From assembly GCA_022360105.1 (NCBI GenBank), contig JAKSDL010000339.1, positions 1 to 8,618 on the forward strand: a stretch of 8,618 nucleotides of DNA. The letters are read 5' to 3'. Source of the stretch: Pseudomonadota bacterium (GTDB taxonomy: Bacteria; SAR324; XYD2-FULL-50-16; JAHJRI01). Positions within the stretch are counted from its first letter, which is position 1, and the number at the start of each line of letters is the position of its first letter. Both the position numbers and the translations under genes were made by a program. Shown here one piece after another: positions 1 through 7,532 of the stretch. A model generated the notes under the pieces. It had not been told where the DNA came from. It was given only the letters and a program-made list of their open reading frames with translations, and made no database searches.

Positions 1-1455
1 TAAAGGAATGACCCATTCATGACAAGGGTCCTTGCGTATAATGAAATGTTCCTTTGCAACCAGATTGAACAATTTCCACATTTTGGAACGAAACTTTTCA
101 TAATCGGTACCGACTTTTTTGACCAAAAACTCCAGTTTTGGTCGATAGGTCTCAACACGTTTGTCAAAAAACGGAAAGTCCAGATCGTCCATTTTCAACA
201 CTTCCAAACCATACTGAATTTTTAACTCTTTTTTGGGCTGCGGTTTGGGAGGAGCCGTTTTTTCTTCCGCTTTCTTTGTCGGCAATGATTGTTTAACTCC
301 TTTTTCAACCTTTTTCTTCACTGTCCAGATCTTGGTTTTCGGCTTCATTTCCTCCATTTTTTCCACCGAATACTTGGCGATCTGTTTCACAGCCTGAAAA
401 CTCTCCTCCAGGCGGGCAAACAACCCATGCTTTTTGGAAAATGTGGTAACCGGGGTTTTGTTTTCATCCTTAACCTTTTCATTTACCTGCTCAGCTATGT
501 CATTAAACAGGTCCAGGGGGAGGTTGGAAAGAATTTCCTTTTCCTTTTCAGGATTTTCCTTGATTATCTGTGCCAGGGATTTTCCTTCGATCTGGTAATT
601 TTGGAGAACCTTGTCCTTTTCAGGACTAGTCTTCAGTTTTCTCTGTATCCAGTCGGTCAGAAATTCATTTTTTAACAATTCAAAATTGAGATAGTTAAAA
701 TGAAGATCCTTTATTTCGGAGCTGGTTTTAGTACGAAGCAGGGTAGAGAAAAAAACGGTAATAAATTTCTCCCGATATTCATTTGTTTTAAACACCTCCT
801 GGTTGATATAGGATGTGCCGCTTTTTCTCATGGCGATAATTGAATCCATGTCCAGGTTGCTTTCCGATAAAGCATCGTAAAGTTCCTTGCGATACTCTTT
901 TTTTACAAATCTAAGGAAAAATAACTTGAATATCTCACGGAGGGTTTTGAGAAACTCGGCTTGTTCGCTTTTTTCGAAACGGGAAGCAAACGGTTCATTG
1001 GATTGTACAGACTTTTCAAGGGTGGTGATCGTTTCAATGGTTTTTTTAACCCGGTACAAGTCAAATAATACATTGACTTCTTTTTCAAAATCCTTTTTTT
1101 TCCGAAAGCGCAACCTTACCTGTTTAAACACTTCAACTTCAAAATAGTGCGTCATAAACCGGGTAATTCCCTCCTCGGTATAAAATGGTTCTATACAGCG
1201 CAGGTATTGCTTTCTAAGCTCTTCGGGGAACTGCTTGATTCCCAGCAAGCGCTTGGTCATCCTTCCTTTGAGAAATGCCGTAAGCTGATCCAATTCAAAA
1301 AGCTCATCCTTGACATCGGGAGATTTTTCCCGCTCTTTTTCCTGTCTCAGGGATTCAACACGCTTCAACCAGGTTTCTATATTGGTCTTAAAAGCATTGA
1401 ATATACTTTCTGAACTTAGTTCTGTATCGATTTTGGGTAAGACAATCGCAGCCAT
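1..1455 (-). CDS. Large charged hypothetical protein, N-terminal 485 residues (truncated by window edge)
   Basis: An uninterrupted reading frame runs from an ATG at 1455 down to base 1 with no stop, so the C-terminus lies outside the window. An in-frame TAA 15 nt upstream makes this ATG the earliest possible one; no clear Shine-Dalgarno precedes it. The product begins MAAIVLPKIDTELSSESIFN and has no signal peptide or membrane segment, so it is probably cytoplasmic. Residues about 20-370 are predicted mostly helical and rich in Lys, Glu, Phe and Leu. Residues about 376-412 form a Lys/Pro/Glu/Ala-rich linker that looks disordered. From about 413 a second, more compact region begins (LKIQYGLEVLKMDDLDFPFF) and continues past the edge. 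I recognise no family, catalytic motif or repeat. Continuous coding over 485 codons with biased composition makes it a real gene; its function is unknown. It is transcribed divergently from the EEP gene. Confidence 0.85.
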   Translation of the reverse strand, partial: MAAIVLPKIDTELSSESIFNAFKTNIETWLKRVESLRQEKEREKSPDVKDELFELDQLTAFLKGRMTKRLLGIKQFPEELRKQYLRCIEPFYTEEGITRFMTHYFEVEVFKQVRLRFRKKKDFEKEVNVLFDLYRVKKTIETITTLEKSVQSNEPFASRFEKSEQAEFLKTLREIFKLFFLRFVKKEYRKELYDALSESNLDMDSIIAMRKSGTSYINQEVFKTNEYREKFITVFFSTLLRTKTSSEIKDLHFNYLNFELLKNEFLTDWIQRKLKTSPEKDKVLQNYQIEGKSLAQIIKENPEKEKEILSNLPLDLFNDIAEQVNEKVKDENKTPVTTFSKKHGLFARLEESFQAVKQIAKYSVEKMEEMKPKTKIWTVKKKVEKGVKQSLPTKKAEEKTAPPKPQPKKELKIQYGLEVLKMDDLDFPFFDKRVETYRPKLEFLVKKVGTDYEKFRSKMWKLFNLVAKEHFIIRKDPCHEWVIPL

Positions 1456-1816
1456 GTGATCTGTTTGTTATACAATTGAAAAATAAAAATATGCTGAAGT
1501 GGCAACGGCCTTCCGTTTTTGCACTATCTATCCACGAAAAGAAAGAACTACCTACCATGTTAACCGGTTCTCAACGCAAATTCAAGAATATCCAAACTAG
1601 CCGCTTTACAACACAAATATCATGGAATTATTACCGTTGCTTCACAACAGGTGACTCAAACAATGATAACCAGGGTAATCCAAATCCGGAGTTTTGCAGC
1701 ACAGCAAGCTGAAATTGTTTGTTTTCCTTAGCTAATGTGGACAGTTCTCTCATAAATAGGTAACTTCAAAAGCTTAAAATCAAACGATACAGGGGCATCA
1801 AAAGCCATTTCTGTTG
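1456..1816. other. Divergent intergenic region, no supported gene
   Basis: This 361-bp stretch separates the minus-strand charged protein from the plus-strand phosphoesterase genes and must hold the start signals for both. I see no strong sigma70 promoter in either direction. A small hairpin, AACGG-CCTT-CCGTT followed by Ts, lies at 1504-1520; its 5-bp stem is too short to call a terminator, and no plus-strand gene lies upstream for it to end. A plus-strand frame of about 78 codons (TTG at 1476, or ATG at 1491) has no ribosome binding site and an implausible composition, so it is not annotated. Confidence 0.6.
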
Positions 1817-2962
1817 ATGTCAAAAAAAAGCAATGATGAAATCATGATAGGTGTTGTCAAATCATTTTGGCGTTGGATTGCCAACCTGGCAGTTGTGCTG
1901 TTTTTGTGCTTTACGATCCTTTGGATAAACGTCGCTATCGAACTCATACCAAAACATCCAAAATGGATTGCGCTGGGTTATATACCGCCGTTCTGGTTTA
2001 TCCTATTTCTTTTGCCCCCCATTATTATTTACTTATTTTTCCGTTACTACAAAAGGGTGATAGCCTTACTACTGGTTTATCTGCTCGTTTTTATCAGTTT
2101 TGGCGACACCTCACTGGTTAAACAAAAATCGTTCACCTTCCCGAAAAACAGTTCTACTCAAAAACTATCAATTGTAGCTTTAAACCTTCGTTATTACTCT
2201 TTTGGTTTTAATGAAATTGTTGCAGCGATTAATGATATGAAAGCGGATATCTACCTGCTTTCGGAGAACCGCATCAAACCCGAACAAATTGCGGCTCTCA
2301 GGGAAAAGGTTGCTCCCAAGTTGTTTTATATGGGGCAACAGGAAAGCACCGCCATTATTTCCAGGTACCCGGTAGTGTCATTTAATGAAGTTAACTTCCC
2401 AACGCGGCAAGCATCTTTACATAAAGGCAATAAACTCGAAAAAATTCATCTGAATCCTTTTCGATCCTTTGCCCATGCCGTTATCGATGTAAACGGCACG
2501 AACGTGCATGCCATCTCTGTCCGCTTTATTGCTGGTCGGTCACGGCATAAAACATTGCCAAGTATTGTTAACTGGGGGTTTTACGTACTGGAAGCCCAGC
2601 AAAAAGAAATTGCCTTCTTCCTGGATTATCTGAAAAAACTCGAAGGTCCCGTGATCTTTGGCGGTGACCTGAATGCAACGCCCAGCTCAGCAGTGGTAAA
2701 AAAGCTGGCTGAGATCAGCACTGATCTTTATCTGTATGATCATCTCTGGGGAGGATTCACCTTTGGCACCAGTTTTCCGCCAATGACAAACATACCTTCC
2801 GCCCGGCTTGACTATTTATTTGCCATGAACCAGGTGCAGCCTCAATATTCTAAAATGCTGGATGTTGTCATTTCAGACCACTACCCGGTTTTTGCAGAAG
2901 TATTGATTCCCCTTGAGAAAAAAGCCCGGGAAACCTCATCCTTAACATCCAATGCCTTATGA
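1817..2962 (+). CDS. Membrane-anchored endonuclease/exonuclease/phosphatase (EEP) family protein
   Basis: This 381-residue protein joins three predicted N-terminal membrane helices (about 20-41, 52-74, 81-97) to a C-terminal EEP-fold metal-dependent phosphoesterase domain (about 116-365). Visible EEP motifs are LNLRYYS with Asn123, DIYLLSE with the metal-binding Glu150, GGDLNATP with Asp284 and Asn286, RLDYLF with Asp332, and SDHYPV with Asp354 and His355. The Lys/Arg-rich N-terminus and the YYKR loop after helix 2 predict a cytoplasmic N-terminus, placing the catalytic domain in the periplasm. The architecture resembles VanJ-like and YafD-like proteins; VanJ of Streptomyces is linked to teicoplanin resistance. 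The substrate cannot be read from sequence: a phospholipid, a lipid-linked phosphate or a nucleic acid are all possible. I chose ATG 1817 over the adjacent TTG 1814; ATG 1844 is an alternative, and no good Shine-Dalgarno decides it. The 3' end overlaps the PAP2 gene by 4 nt, indicating one transcript. Confidence 0.88.
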   Translation: MSKKSNDEIMIGVVKSFWRWIANLAVVLFLCFTILWINVAIELIPKHPKWIALGYIPPFWFILFLLPPIIIYLFFRYYKRVIALLLVYLLVFISFGDTSLVKQKSFTFPKNSSTQKLSIVALNLRYYSFGFNEIVAAINDMKADIYLLSENRIKPEQIAALREKVAPKLFYMGQQESTAIISRYPVVSFNEVNFPTRQASLHKGNKLEKIHLNPFRSFAHAVIDVNGTNVHAISVRFIAGRSRHKTLPSIVNWGFYVLEAQQKEIAFFLDYLKKLEGPVIFGGDLNATPSSAVVKKLAEISTDLYLYDHLWGGFTFGTSFPPMTNIPSARLDYLFAMNQVQPQYSKMLDVVISDHYPVFAEVLIPLEKKARETSSLTSNAL

Positions 2963-3939
2963 TGTCTGAAAAGGAAGCCAACCGCTCACAAAAACCCTGG
3001 GGACAGGTTTTTCTAATCCTGCTGTTTCCGGTCATCATGATTCCATTGGGATTCATGGATGTGCAATGGACTGTACTGTTGTATAACACGGGTTTTGAAG
3101 ATTTTGGGAAGTTAACGCAACGGACTTTGTTTAACGGCAGTAAACCGGGTCTTTCAGATCCTGCCATTATTCTGCAATTGGTGAACCTGGGATGTTATTT
3201 GTACTACTCGCGACAAAGAAAACTTTTTAAAATGGATCGATACAGACCATTTTGGGGATTTATGATTTTCTGCTCCCTGTTCACAGGCCTGGGCTTGGTT
3301 CACAGTTTTAAATGGGTTTTGGGTCGGGCTCGCCCTTATCTTGTCTTGGACGGAAAGCTAGCCTATTCATCCTGGTATGAATTCGGATCTCAATTTGTCA
3401 CCGACGGTATCTTTTACGGCAGCTTTCCCAGCGGTCATACAGCAACAGTCTTTTTATTGGTCACCTTGTCCTACTTCCTGATCGCCAACTCGAATTATTC
3501 AACAAAAATCAAAGTTTTTGGCTGGATCTGGGGGGTTATCGTTTTAATTATGACAGGGATGATGATTTTGGGAAGAAGCATCACGCTTCATCATTGGCTT
3601 ACCGATAGTGTGGGAATTATGCTGCTCTCCTGGATCTTCATCCATCTTATCTATTTTCGTATTTTAAATATCCCGGCACAAATCCGTTACGTGGAGAACA
3701 AAAAGCAATACCCTCCCTTGCCCAGGTATTGGGAGCTCAGCCTGCTTTGGCGTTTGTTTTTAATTACCATTGGACTCATGTCGATATGTATCGGCGGCAG
3801 GGCTCCTTTCATAGAGGGTGCAGCTCCGTTGTCTGCAATTGTATTGCCCGGCGTATTGCTTGTTTTTATTTTCAGCAAAAACTTTATAAAGACTTATCGC
3901 TTATACATGAGCCATTTTCAGCCGTTTGCCACCATTTAA
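2959..3939 (+). CDS. PAP2-family membrane phosphatase
   Basis: This 326-residue multi-spanning protein carries the three phosphatidic acid phosphatase type 2 signature motifs: KWVLGRARP at about 118-126 (KX6RP), PSGH at 157-160, and GRSITLHHWLTD at 205-216 (family form SRX5HX3D). Expected catalytic residues are all present: Lys118, Arg125, His160, Arg206, His212 and Asp216; only the usual Ser of motif 3 is Gly. Membrane helices fall at about 17-34, 68-83, 98-116, 160-176, 186-203, 217-234, 263-279 and 292-308. PAP2 enzymes remove phosphate from lipid phosphates such as phosphatidate or undecaprenyl pyrophosphate at the periplasmic face; which one applies here is unknown. The segment after 235 extends beyond the minimal domain with two additional helices. 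The start ATG overlaps the EEP stop (ATGA); a second ATG follows at 2962. Translational coupling with the EEP gene is likely. Confidence 0.92.
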   Translation: MMSEKEANRSQKPWGQVFLILLFPVIMIPLGFMDVQWTVLLYNTGFEDFGKLTQRTLFNGSKPGLSDPAIILQLVNLGCYLYYSRQRKLFKMDRYRPFWGFMIFCSLFTGLGLVHSFKWVLGRARPYLVLDGKLAYSSWYEFGSQFVTDGIFYGSFPSGHTATVFLLVTLSYFLIANSNYSTKIKVFGWIWGVIVLIMTGMMILGRSITLHHWLTDSVGIMLLSWIFIHLIYFRILNIPAQIRYVENKKQYPPLPRYWELSLLWRLFLITIGLMSICIGGRAPFIEGAAPLSAIVLPGVLLVFIFSKNFIKTYRLYMSHFQPFATI

Positions 3940-3966
3940 TTGATATCACAACCTATTTTACCTGTT

Positions 3967-4848
3967 ATGAAAAAACTGCTGCATATCCTGTTCAATCAGT
4001 CTTTAACAGATCTGTTCAAATACAAATCTTTTTTCCTGCTTATATTTGTCCTGATACTGGCTGACAGGCTGCTCAAATATCTAAGTAAATCAAAGCAGTT
4101 GACCTTCAGTTTACCCAAGTTTGAGACACTGAGCATCCAGGTAGCAGAATATCTGTTCGATGAGTTCCCAATTGTTTTGATGGACTGGATAACCGATTAC
4201 AGGACCTTGCTGGTAATGGTTGTGCTCTTTTTGTTTAAGCAACTGATTTCCATGTGGCCTTCAAGTGACATGAGAAGGATGCATCGGGATGAGCGTGGAA
4301 CTTTTGGACTTGCCGCCTCACTTCTCGTGATACAAGGCAAACAGGTGTTATGGGACGCTCTGGCTGTAGGCACCATGGTGTTATTAACAGGTCTATGGAT
4401 ACTTGGAGCTTATCTTTGTGGGATGTATGCCTGGAATCAGCACCAGGCTGTCTATTCTCTATTTCTATTTGTGGGAATCGCTGGTCTGATTCTGCCCATT
4501 ACCATGGCTGGATTTTCCTTTTCTTCCAAACTGGCTGTGATTTCAAAAGGAAATTTTAAAGAAAAACTTGGATTGTTTTTCCAACTATTACTCAGCGGCA
4601 GGGTTTTTGTGGGTGCCTGGCTGTTTTTCACCTTCAGAATTGCTGTCGAAGTAGTGTTTGTGGTGATTTTGCCAGTACTTGTATTGTGGACAATGGACAA
4701 CCCGGTTTTGAGAATAGCGATTGCCGGGGCGATTGCAACTCCGTTTTATTCCTTTCTTAAGATGGCTTCTTTTAAATTCTTTTTACTTATCTACAAGCCC
4801 TATTCATTGGTTGAAAGCGAATACAAGACCTATTACCGGTCCTTTTAA
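3967..4848 (+). CDS. Polytopic membrane protein of unknown function
   Basis: The 293-residue product has about six or seven predicted membrane segments, around 19-37, 79-97, 126-150, 161-182, 211-243 (long, perhaps two helices) and 247-275. A charged loop at about 98-112 (SSDMRRMHRDERGTFG) lies between the second and third segments and is the most distinctive soluble part. I recognise no family or catalytic motif. The gene lies 27 nt after the PAP2 stop on the same strand and is very probably its operon partner, which suggests a membrane-associated job connected to the two phosphoesterases, such as transport or complex assembly; that is inference only. ATG 3967 is preferred because it opens a typical MKKLLH start; a TTG at 3940, directly after the PAP2 stop, would add nine residues. 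No Shine-Dalgarno is evident for either. The gene converges on cheD with 19 bp between stops and no clear terminator. Confidence 0.8.
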   Translation: MKKLLHILFNQSLTDLFKYKSFFLLIFVLILADRLLKYLSKSKQLTFSLPKFETLSIQVAEYLFDEFPIVLMDWITDYRTLLVMVVLFLFKQLISMWPSSDMRRMHRDERGTFGLAASLLVIQGKQVLWDALAVGTMVLLTGLWILGAYLCGMYAWNQHQAVYSLFLFVGIAGLILPITMAGFSFSSKLAVISKGNFKEKLGLFFQLLLSGRVFVGAWLFFTFRIAVEVVFVVILPVLVLWTMDNPVLRIAIAGAIATPFYSFLKMASFKFFLLIYKPYSLVESEYKTYYRSF

Positions 4849-4867
4849 GGGAACATGATTTATTGAT

Positions 4868-5407
4868 CTAAAATCTTGTTTCATCTGACAAACCATCTCT
4901 TTTTAGAACCACTTCCCCCGTATCGGTTCTAAAAGTGAGTTTTCTGGACTCACCACCTCCAAAATCATAAGCCACCACGTTTAGTTTGGCTTCTTCAATC
5001 ACTTTTAACGCTGCCTCAATGTTTCGTTTGCCAACCCGGAACTTGTCCTCTTTCCTGACATTATCATATATGATTGTAGCTCCTCCAAATACCTTAACCT
5101 GTAGCCGGCTTCTGGGAATTTTCAGCTGTTTGAAATCGTTAAGCATCGCCCAGATAGAGCATTCAACATAACGAAAGCACTCGTTATAATCCTTGTTGCA
5201 TTTTCCATAGTTCTGACACTTTGGCAGCAACCCATGACACATGGATCCTATGGATTTAACCGGATCAAACATGGTTACCGTTACACAGGAGCCTAATACT
5301 GTTGATACCTTGCACGGTTTTGCGGAAAAGTGATATTCACCGACCAATAAAAATCTCTTTTCAAAGTCAACGGGGATATTGCCATCAACTAACGTTTTCA
5401 TCGACAT
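4868..5407 (-). CDS. cheD: Chemoreceptor glutamine deamidase CheD, cysteine-rich
   Basis: The 179-residue protein matches CheD, which deamidates glutamines in chemoreceptor signalling helices and in some species interacts with the phosphatase CheC. Motifs in order are VLGSCVTVTMFD with the nucleophile Cys41, a CHGLLP segment with catalytic His58, FRYVECSIWAML, VKVFGGAT at about 105-111, FRVGKRNIEAAL at about 123-134, and VVAYDFGGGESRKLTF near 144-159. The length is normal for the family. It carries extra cysteines: Cys32, Cys57, Cys64, Cys70, Cys77 and Cys83. The last four are regularly spaced just after the active-site His. It lies downstream of the haem MCP in the same direction, which fits a receptor-modifying role. 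ATG 5407 is the first start after an in-frame stop; ATG 5401 is an equally plausible start. An open frame ends one base upstream of ATG 5407. Confidence 0.95.
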   Translation of the reverse strand: MSMKTLVDGNIPVDFEKRFLLVGEYHFSAKPCKVSTVLGSCVTVTMFDPVKSIGSMCHGLLPKCQNYGKCNKDYNECFRYVECSIWAMLNDFKQLKIPRSRLQVKVFGGATIIYDNVRKEDKFRVGKRNIEAALKVIEEAKLNVVAYDFGGGESRKLTFRTDTGEVVLKRDGLSDETRF

Positions 5408-5532
5408 CTTACTGATAAATAATCATCTTCTCCAAAGCCAACGACACTCGCTGATACACTTTGGGAATATTGATCAGTCTATCACAAACCAAAGACAACT
5501 TTCCATAAATAAATCTGTTTAAACGTCTAATC

Positions 5533-5550
5533 AGTCTGTAATTACAGACT
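5533..5550. repeat. Perfect 18-bp palindrome in MCP-cheD spacer
   Basis: AGTCTGTAATTACAGACT reads identically on both strands with no central gap. A loopless dyad is more typical of a dimeric transcription-factor operator than of a terminator, and no T-tract follows on the minus strand. It lies 126 nt upstream of the cheD start. The 8-mer ATCAGTCT, which overlaps its left edge (5530-5537), recurs at 5473-5480. Confidence 0.6.
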
Positions 5551-5606
5551 TCCTTACCAGGAATGAGCGCCCGGTTTCCTGCATTTGAACAGCTTCAGTA
5601 AACACT

Positions 5607-5622
5607 CAGTCAAATCTGACTG
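5607..5622 (-). terminator. Weak stem-loop after the MCP stop
   Basis: A 6-bp stem (CAGTCA/TGACTG) with a 4-nt loop begins about 10 nt beyond the MCP stop codon on the minus strand. There is no uridine run after it, so it is at best a weak terminator or an RNA-stabilising hairpin that lets some transcripts continue into cheD. Confidence 0.25.
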
Positions 5623-5631
5623 CAGCAATGA

Positions 5632-7416
5632 TTAAAACTTAAACTTTTCTACAATATCCTTCAGTTGTTCAGCCAGGGCAACCAGGTCCTCAGCACTGGC
5701 CTTGACCTGCGAACTGCTTTTAGACATCTCCTTGGAAGAATTATCGACATTGAGAATGTCTTCAGCTACTTCGCCGGCTGCTTGCGAGCTCTGTGCAACA
5801 TTTTGAGATACTTCCTGAATACCCTGCGAAGCCTGAAGAATGTTGGCTGCAATCTCCTTGGTTGTAATTGATTGTTCTTCAACGGCAGCCGCAATGGTGG
5901 TAACAATATCGTTCACATTGTCAATGACTTCAGTGATGTTTCCGATTTCGCTGATAGTAGATGATGTAGAGTCCTGAATCCCCTGTATTTTTTGTTTGAT
6001 CTGGTGAGTCGCTGTAGCCGCCTGACGAGCCAGTTCTTTGATCTCGTTAGCCACCACCGCAAAACCTTTACCTGCATCCCCTGCCCTGGCTGCTTCAATC
6101 GTAGCATTCAAGGCCAGCAAATCTGTCTTTTCGGAAATTTCAGTGATGGTTTCGGTAACTTCACCGATTTCAGATGCGGCTTGACCCAGCTGGTTTACCT
6201 TTACAGATGCATTTTTGGATTGGGAAACGGCCTGCTCTGTAATACTCAAGGCTTTTTCCGAATTCTGCGCGATTTCATTAATGGTGGAAGACATCGCATC
6301 CGCAGCTGAAGTTACCATGCCGACATTGGTCGAGGTTTCCTCCACGGCAGCCGCGACGGCACTCATATTGGAACTCATTTCTTCTGCAGCGGCAGCCACT
6401 GTGCTTGATTTCATTGAGGTTTGATCCGCTCCAAGAGACATTTGACCGGAGATAGTTGTCAATTCTGTTGAAGAAGCAAACAAGGTGTTGGTTCCGGCAG
6501 CAATGTCTTTCAGCATTTTACCCAGGTTGGCCACCATCAGGTTCATCGCCTCAGCCAACCTCCCCACTTCGTCGTTCTGTTTGATATCCAGGGTTCGTGT
6601 TAAATCTCCCTGCGACATTTGCTGGGCAAAGCTGACTCCGTCTATTATCGGTTTGGTGATGGAGCGGGAAACCCACATAAAAATGAAAATTGCGATAAAT
6701 ATGGCAACTACCAGCACCAGGGCTGTTTGTATCAAACGGTTACGAAATTGCTCATCAGCCTTGTCCAGCGACTGGATAACCTGAAAGGCCCCATGAATCT
6801 CCCCGACTTTCCAGTTTTCCATTGTACCTCCGGTCGGATCCAGACCATTCGGTAGTCCCCAAAGCTCCATGGAGGTTTCAGGATCACCATGACAATGCAT
6901 GCAAATCGGACTTAGCTTGACCGGAAGGAAGTATCTGATTGAGTTTATTTTTTCATCAATGACATAGTACTCGGAAAGGTCTTCACGTTTTATTTTGTTT
7001 AGTGCAGGACCTTCGATGGCGTAATCCAGACCATAATCCGGCATGTTTTCCGGTCTGCGGGGATCAAACTTGGGAACCCGGAATTCATACCCTCCTTGTT
7101 CTGACTTGCGCATGGCAGCTCTCCAGGCAGATACAACCGGAATTGATGAGAGTATTTTCTCCTGTTCGCCTGTTTTCATAAAGGCACGCAGCTGTTCGAG
7201 ATTGAACAACTCCTGCTCCCATTTTTCTTCCATCTCCTGTCGTACAGACTCTGCAGTGAGACAAATGGCCCTTGCCTTTGTAACATTGGCATCAATGGCA
7301 GCTTGCTTGTCAACATAGGCACTGATCAAAAAACGGCTTAGTCCAAAAGCAATGAGAATAACGATTCCCACTGTCAGGAATTTGTTGGTTAGTGACCAAT
7401 CTGTAAATTTTTTCAT
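5632..7416 (-). CDS. Methyl-accepting chemotaxis protein with periplasmic c-type haem sensor domain
   Basis: The 594-residue receptor has a first membrane helix at about 12-34, a periplasmic sensor at about 35-227, a second helix at about 228-249, a HAMP domain at about 250-300 and a long cytoplasmic signalling coiled coil to the end. The sensor contains ICMHCHGDP, a CxxCH haem c attachment motif (Cys172, Cys175, His176), and resembles the DUF3365/Tll0287-like haem domain. The conserved MCP hairpin lies at about 426-446 ([18 protein letters not shown]). Glu-rich methylation-type helices are visible near 341-362 ([19 protein letters not shown]) and near 510-518 (AAAVEEQS). The C-terminus (EKFKF) lacks a CheR-tethering pentapeptide. 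Haem MCPs such as DcrA of Desulfovibrio sense redox or oxygen; that role here is inferred. ATG 7416 is preferred because AGGGG precedes it by 10 nt and it starts directly before the membrane helix; GTG 7449 and ATG 7446 are in frame but would add a non-signal-like extension. CheD follows on the same strand. Confidence 0.95.
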   Translation of the reverse strand: MKKFTDWSLTNKFLTVGIVILIAFGLSRFLISAYVDKQAAIDANVTKARAICLTAESVRQEMEEKWEQELFNLEQLRAFMKTGEQEKILSSIPVVSAWRAAMRKSEQGGYEFRVPKFDPRRPENMPDYGLDYAIEGPALNKIKREDLSEYYVIDEKINSIRYFLPVKLSPICMHCHGDPETSMELWGLPNGLDPTGGTMENWKVGEIHGAFQVIQSLDKADEQFRNRLIQTALVLVVAIFIAIFIFMWVSRSITKPIIDGVSFAQQMSQGDLTRTLDIKQNDEVGRLAEAMNLMVANLGKMLKDIAAGTNTLFASSTELTTISGQMSLGADQTSMKSSTVAAAAEEMSSNMSAVAAAVEETSTNVGMVTSAADAMSSTINEIAQNSEKALSITEQAVSQSKNASVKVNQLGQAASEIGEVTETITEISEKTDLLALNATIEAARAGDAGKGFAVVANEIKELARQAATATHQIKQKIQGIQDSTSSTISEIGNITEVIDNVNDIVTTIAAAVEEQSITTKEIAANILQASQGIQEVSQNVAQSSQAAGEVAEDILNVDNSSKEMSKSSSQVKASAEDLVALAEQLKDIVEKFKF

Positions 7417-7426
7417 GATTTTCCAA

Positions 7427-7431
7427 CCCCT
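7427..7431 (-). promoter_or_regulatory. Ribosome binding site for the MCP
   Basis: AGGGG on the minus strand lies 10 nt before ATG 7416. It supports this start over the upstream in-frame GTG 7449 and ATG 7446, inside whose reading frame it would otherwise fall. A GGA nearer the ATG could also contribute. Confidence 0.5.
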
Positions 7432-7532
7432 GTTTTGTCCCAGCATCACTCATATCTCTGAGAAGCTTTCTTTAGTGTCTGAATTATATGCCCTTTTTTC
7501 AATACGGTTGTTTGCGTCCCACAAATTTTCCA

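Larger units (their letters stand above)
5408..5631 (-). other. MCP-cheD spacer with stem-loops and a short open frame
   Basis: This 224-nt gap is long for two genes that would be expected to share a transcript. On the minus strand it holds, in order after the MCP stop, a 6-bp stem-loop (CAGTCA/TGACTG, 5607-5622), a 6-bp inverted repeat with a 12-nt loop (CAGGAA/TTCCTG, 5558-5581), and a perfect 18-bp palindrome (5533-5550). One minus-strand frame is open for 61 codons, from 5594 to a TAA at 5409-5411, one base before the cheD ATG. It has no early ATG or GTG. A TTG at 5492, six nt after a GGAAAG sequence, would give only 27 residues. It may be a degraded gene end, an unrecognised small protein, or chance. 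Confidence 0.45.

Noticed and set aside
289..1413. Several plus-strand frames of 86-128 codons
   Set aside because: They lie antisense within the continuous 485-codon minus-strand gene and are rich in Phe and Leu, as expected for the reverse of Lys/Glu-rich coding sequence.
1504..1520. Hairpin AACGG-CCTT-CCGTT followed by a T run as an intrinsic terminator
   Set aside because: The stem is only 5 bp, the T run partly overlaps the stem, and no plus-strand gene lies upstream to be terminated.
1476..1712. 78-codon plus-strand frame in the divergent intergenic region
   Set aside because: It starts at TTG (ATG only at 1491), lacks a ribosome binding site, has an unusual composition, and sits where promoters for both flanking genes must be.
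4849..4867. Bidirectional terminator between the convergent stops
   Set aside because: Only a 4-bp CCTT/AAGG stem is visible near the plus-strand stop; it is too small to support a call.
5665..7318. Multiple plus-strand frames over the MCP
   Set aside because: They are antisense to a receptor with clear transmembrane, HAMP and signalling motifs, and have no motifs of their own.
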